Part shown: one piece after another, positions 60,877-64,000 of the stretch
How the letters are laid out: each line of letters begins with the position of its first letter
Numbering within the stretch: the stretch's first letter is position 1
Assembly: GCF_001612885.1 (NCBI RefSeq)
Contig: NZ_BDBH01000004.1
Span: 992,001 to 1,056,000 of the forward strand
Source: Nocardia harenae NBRC 108248
GTDB lineage: Bacteria > Actinomycetota > Actinomycetes > Mycobacteriales > Mycobacteriaceae
Reading direction: 5' to 3'
Length of the DNA stretch: 64,000 nucleotides
Notes under the pieces: generated by a model
Seen by the model: the letters and a program-made list of their open reading frames with translations, nothing else
Databases searched by the model: none
Told to the model about the DNA's origin: nothing
Position numbers and translations under genes: made by a program

Positions 60877-61257
60877 TGTGCTGCGTGTCCGTTCGTCGTC
60901 GTGCGCGGTGCGGTGACCGAGGCGGGCGGCGGCGCGGAACCGGCTTGCCGGGAATTCGCGGAATGCGATCACCACAGGCAGCGTGCCGGACTCCGGCCGA
61001 GTGCGCAGGCTGCCCCCGCCCGACTCGGGAGCTGTGCGGTGCGCGCGACCACACGGTGCACCGGGCGCACACCCTTCCACACGTTGGGAAGTCGCGCTCG
61101 CCGGGTGGTTGCCGGAGGCGCCCGTTCGCCCAGGTCGGCTCGGACGGGCTGGCGGAAGCGGTAAATCGTTCACCCGTGTTTCAGACCGTGGCGGCGGGGT
61201 CTGCACTTTCGGCCCCGGCCGCCACGGGTGTGAGCGGAGCCACGGTGTGACGGCGGT
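60877..61257. other. Gene-free region upstream of the porin
   Basis: About 380 bp between the porin start and the ADP-ribosylglycohydrolase stop. I see no convincing gene or RNA. Short direct repeats of GCGGTGC/CGGTGC type and GGCGGC runs occur. The porin promoter must lie in the left part. Confidence 0.4.
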
Positions 61258-62202
61258 CTACTTCCGTCGCTCAGGACCGCCGTCGGCGGGCGTCCAGGGG
61301 CGGGTGTGCGGCGTCGCGGGCCGGTGCTCGACCCAGTCGGGAAGGGGTTCCCGGGCGGTGCGCCACTGCTCGGGAATGCCGGGCAGGCCGGTGTGCGCGG
61401 CCACGATGCCGCCGACGATGGCGGCGGTGGTGTCGGCGTCGCCGCCCGCCTCGACGCAGGCGGTGATGGCGGCCGGGAAGTCGTTCAGGAAGGTGGCCGC
61501 GGTCCAGAGCGTGAAGGGAACGGTGTCCTGGGCGCTCACCTGCGCGCCGTTGCCGAGTTCGTAGGCGGCCTCGGCCACCGATCGGCCCAGCAGGGTCTGC
61601 GCGCGCCGCACGCCCGCCGCCGTGCCGCCATCGATCAGGTACGGCTCGACGACCTGCAGTAGTTCCGTTGCCGGACAGTCCTTTCCACGGGACGCCGCCG
61701 CATGGCTCGCGGCGACGGCCACCGCCATGGCACCCGCGATGGCCTCGGGATGCCGATGCGTCACCTCCGCCGAGAGCGCACCCTGCGCCGCCGCCCGATC
61801 CGGCTCGCCCGCGAAGTACGCGCCCAGCGGCGCCACCCGCATGGCGGCACCGTTCCCCCACGACCCGCGGCCGTCGAACGCCTCCCCCGCCGCCACCGCC
61901 CACGGCACCCCGTCCCGGATCCGGTGCAGCACCACCACCGACCCCGCCCCGTACCCCCGATACGGCTCGCACCGCTCGGCGAAGGCCGCCGCCAGCGCAT
62001 CCCGGTCGATCTCCCCGCGCGCCCGCAGCTCGGTGACGACCGAACAGGCCATCTCGGTGTCGTCGGTCCACTCCCACGGCGGCGCGGGCGGCCGGCCCGC
62101 CCGCAGCTCGTCGAAGGAGGTCCCCGGCACGAAGAACTGCGCGCCGAGCGCGTCGCCGACGGCGAGGCCGTCCAGGCTGTCCAGCGCGAAGTCGAGGGTC
62201 AT
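61258..62202 (-). CDS. ADP-ribosylglycohydrolase family protein
   Basis: A 314-residue DraG-type hydrolase that removes ADP-ribose from proteins or small molecules using two magnesium ions. Metal-binding acidic motifs are WEWTDDTEMACSV (about residue 47) and EAGGDADTTAAIVGG (about residue 252). The central GNGAAMRVAPLGAYFAG and SAEVTHRHPEA stretches are typical. I use ATG 62202; ATG 62214 is an alternative. Its 5' end faces a frameshifted gene on the other strand. Confidence 0.9.
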   Translation of the reverse strand: MTLDFALDSLDGLAVGDALGAQFFVPGTSFDELRAGRPPAPPWEWTDDTEMACSVVTELRARGEIDRDALAAAFAERCEPYRGYGAGSVVVLHRIRDGVPWAVAAGEAFDGRGSWGNGAAMRVAPLGAYFAGEPDRAAAQGALSAEVTHRHPEAIAGAMAVAVAASHAAASRGKDCPATELLQVVEPYLIDGGTAAGVRRAQTLLGRSVAEAAYELGNGAQVSAQDTVPFTLWTAATFLNDFPAAITACVEAGGDADTTAAIVGGIVAAHTGLPGIPEQWRTAREPLPDWVEHRPATPHTRPWTPADGGPERRK

Positions 62203-62582
62203 GGCGTTCGCCATCCTGCCGAGCGGGGGTCGGCGGTGGCAAGTGCTCCGCGACGCCGCGCCGGTCCTGCGCGTCGGCGACCTCGGCTACTTCCTGGTCC
62301 GCGACACCATCGAATCCGCGGGCGCGGACCTGCACGGCATCACCCCGGCGCCCTGGTGGCCCGACGACCGGGCCTGGTGCGTCTGCGGCAACGGTGACCT
62401 GAACGTCGCCTACGCCGGCGGCACCTCCGCCTGCCTCGCCGCCGTCTTTCGACGGTCCCGAACCCGAGGCGTTCCCGGTCCACCCGGAAGATCAGGTCAG
62501 CGGGGACAGCGACACGGTGAACCGCTCCACCCCCGGATACCTCTCGCCCAGCGACGTGACCGCGAAGCCGAGGCGGCGGTAG
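62201..62582 (+). pseudogene. Frameshifted gene of unknown family
   Basis: A coherent protein can be read in one frame (VLRVGDLGYFLVRDTIESAG, then WWPDDRAWCVCGNGDLNVAYAGG, then CLAAVF). It continues sensibly only after skipping one T within TTT at 62447-62449 (then DGPEPEAFPVHPEDQVSGDSDTV). A single-base insertion thus breaks it. It may be a real frameshift or a sequencing error. The product resembles an actinobacterial conserved protein I cannot name. The start is ATG 62201 or GTG 62243; the end overlaps the convergent GNAT gene. Confidence 0.55.
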
Positions 62583-62890
62583 AAGCCGACCGCATCGGAG
62601 TCGGTCTCGGCCCGGACGGGCAGCTCCGGGAAGCGGCGCCGGAGGTCGGTGAGGAGGGCGGCGGCGAGGCCGCGGTGCCGGTGTCCGGGGGCGGTCGCCA
62701 GGTGGAGCAGCTCGAGGTAGCCGGGGTGACGGCGGTATCCGGCGATCGCGACGGGTTCGCCGCCGACGCAGGTCAGGGCGAGTTCGGCCGCGCCGGAGTG
62801 GTAGGCGGCCAGTGCGCGGTCGAGGCGCGGGCCCGTACCGCCGACGGCAAGCGCGAGCAGGGCGCGGACGCGCGGATCAGCGGATGACAT
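62492..62890 (-). CDS. GNAT family acetyltransferase
   Basis: A 132-residue GNAT acetyltransferase. The acetyl-CoA-binding signature is LHLATAPGHRHRGLAAALLTDL (Q/RxxGxG/A-type loop), followed by VRAETDSDAVGFYRRLGF, the terminal strand and helix of the fold. The substrate is unknown. The ATG at 62890 fits. It converges with the frameshifted gene and is divergent from the cyclase gene. Confidence 0.88.
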   Translation of the reverse strand: MSSADPRVRALLALAVGGTGPRLDRALAAYHSGAAELALTCVGGEPVAIAGYRRHPGYLELLHLATAPGHRHRGLAAALLTDLRRRFPELPVRAETDSDAVGFYRRLGFAVTSLGERYPGVERFTVSLSPLT

Positions 62891-63014
62891 CGCGCACCCC
62901 CTGCACCTCGGAACCTCGCTCACACCTGAACCCGACCGGTCCCGCCGGAACCCCCGCGAGCGGGGTGGAACCGGCACGCTCCCAAACCATCCGGTTCACC
63001 GTAAGGTGGTCCGG

Positions 63015-64000
63015 GTGGTATCGACCGAGGTCTCCGAGCTGGTGCGCTCGATCATGGAGTCGTATCTGCTCGGTGCCGAGCGCCGCTTCACCAGGGCGGA
63101 GGTGGCCGAGCAGGCGGAGGTGACGCCGGAGACCTCGCGCAAGCTGTGGAGCGCGCTCGGCTTCCCGGCGGGCTCGGACGACGCCGTCGAGTACACGGGG
63201 CTGGATGTGGCCGCGGTCCGGCTCTTCCGCGACCTCACGGTCTTCCGGTCCGCGGACCCGCGGGTGGTCGCCGCCTCGGCCCGCACGCTCGGGCAGAGCA
63301 TGGCGCGGCTCACCGAGTGGCAGGCCGACCTGGTCACCACCGAGATCCTGGCCAGGGCCGCCCGCACCGAGGGCGACTCGGCCGAATCCCTGCGCGAGGC
63401 AACCGAATTCACCCTGGACGCCTTCGAGGAGCTGCAGCGCTACACCTGGCGCAGGCACCTGGCCGCCGCCGTCACCCGCTCGCTGGACGGCAGCGCGGGC
63501 GCGGACCACATCCGTACGCTCGCGGTCGGTTTCGCCGACATGGTCGGCTACACCCGGCTCACCCGCCACCTGCACGTGGACGAATTGTCCACGCTGCTGG
63601 AGGCTTTCGAATCCACCACGGCGGCGGCGATCACCGACAACGGCGGCTGGGTGATCAAGAACGTGGGCGACGAGGTGATGTTCGCCGCCGAGACGGTGCT
63701 GGCGGCGGCGCGGATCGCGGTCGCGGTGCAGGAGTCGACCATGATGGTCGGCGGCACCCCCGACCTCCGGGTCGCCATCGCCTACGGGCCGGTGCTGCAG
63801 CGCTTCGGCGACCTCTACGGCTCCACGGTGAACGCCGCGGCCCGGCTCACCGGCGTCGCCCGCCCCGGCACCATCCTGATCGACGACGCCGCGGCGGCCG
63901 AGCTGGACGGCGAGCCGGAGTTCCGCACGCAGAACCTGCGCAGCGTGCGAGTGCGCGACTTCGACCGGCTGCGCCCGCACGTCCTGCTGCCCACTCAGCC
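63015..64000 (+). CDS. Class III adenylate/guanylate cyclase (3' end cut by window)
   Basis: At least 328 codons, running off the window. The N-terminal 150 residues are helical (FTRAEVAEQAEVTPETSRKLWSALGF), like the autoregulatory domain of mycobacterial Rv1264/Rv2212. The cyclase catalytic domain follows: metal Asp in VGFADMVGYTRLTR, then KNVGDEVMFAA, and the FGDLYGSTVNAAARLTG substrate-positioning block. It makes cAMP or cGMP. The GTG at 63015 lies 8 nt after AAGG; GTG 63006 is possible. Its end is not visible. Confidence 0.9.
   Translation, partial: MVSTEVSELVRSIMESYLLGAERRFTRAEVAEQAEVTPETSRKLWSALGFPAGSDDAVEYTGLDVAAVRLFRDLTVFRSADPRVVAASARTLGQSMARLTEWQADLVTTEILARAARTEGDSAESLREATEFTLDAFEELQRYTWRRHLAAAVTRSLDGSAGADHIRTLAVGFADMVGYTRLTRHLHVDELSTLLEAFESTTAAAITDNGGWVIKNVGDEVMFAAETVLAAARIAVAVQESTMMVGGTPDLRVAIAYGPVLQRFGDLYGSTVNAAARLTGVARPGTILIDDAAAAELDGEPEFRTQNLRSVRVRDFDRLRPHVLLPTQ

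Noticed and set aside
1..64000. CRISPR arrays, tRNA or rRNA genes, insertion sequences and attachment sites
   Set aside because: No regularly spaced repeats, cloverleaf-type sequences, transposase or integrase genes were seen anywhere in the window.

Overview
The window looks like chromosomal DNA from a mycolic-acid-containing actinobacterium, most likely Nocardia or a close relative. The base composition is very GC-rich, many starts are GTG, and genes often overlap by ATGA or GTGA. An MspA-type porin, two antigen-85-like esterases, a KasA/KasB-like ketosynthase, a mycothiol-type DinB protein, a hemophore-like protein and an Scr1/DUF397 pair fit that lineage. The genus is inferred. I see no rRNA, tRNA, CRISPR array, insertion sequence or phage gene.

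Layout. 0-4 kb: a TetR regulator, an XRE-DUF397 module with two small divergent genes, an anti-sigma-type ATPase and a membrane protein. 4.1-7.5 kb: a TPP-riboswitch-controlled thiamine-precursor salvage operon (tenA plus a ThiXYZ-like ABC transporter). 7.5-10.7 kb: RNase HI and small enzymes. 10.8-18.7 kb: a tightly overlapped operon (GT2, DUF2064, methyltransferase, molybdopterin oxidoreductase, membrane protein), a divergent membrane protein with a two-component pair, and a sugar-nucleotide epimerase. 18.8-24.4 kb: SulP, GAP and DUF1269 genes, then a metal-type permease pair facing a methyltransferase across a Zur-like palindrome. 24.4-28.4 kb: three PLP enzymes, one fused to rhodanese, forming an uncharacterised pathway.

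28.5-36 kb is unusual. Around intact ATPase, STAS, AraC, hydrolase and roadblock genes lie several short or partial genes: a short VOC protein, three AraC partial genes, a 40-residue hydrolase stub joining the two ends of a normal enzyme, and a likely conservon sensor-kinase stub. 36-47.8 kb: aldehyde dehydrogenase, YnfA plus two CrcB proteins, a PucR-type regulator, PhoU, glycosyltransferases, an NYN protein and tandem antigen-85-like esterases.

48.3-55.1 kb: a giant single-chain acyl-CoA carboxylase with eukaryote-like ACC architecture (BC, biotin carrier, central region, CT), convergent with the ketosynthase across a strong terminator. 55.3-58 kb: an arginine/ornithine exchanger and arginine deiminase. 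58-64 kb: a hemophore-like protein, a two-component system, an MspA porin, an ADP-ribosylglycohydrolase, a frameshifted gene, a GNAT enzyme and a class III cyclase cut by the window end.

Main leads: the three-PLP-enzyme cluster, the ACC-like megaprotein with a 9-bp inverted repeat upstream, the Zur-like site, and the concentration of internally deleted genes at 28.5-36 kb.
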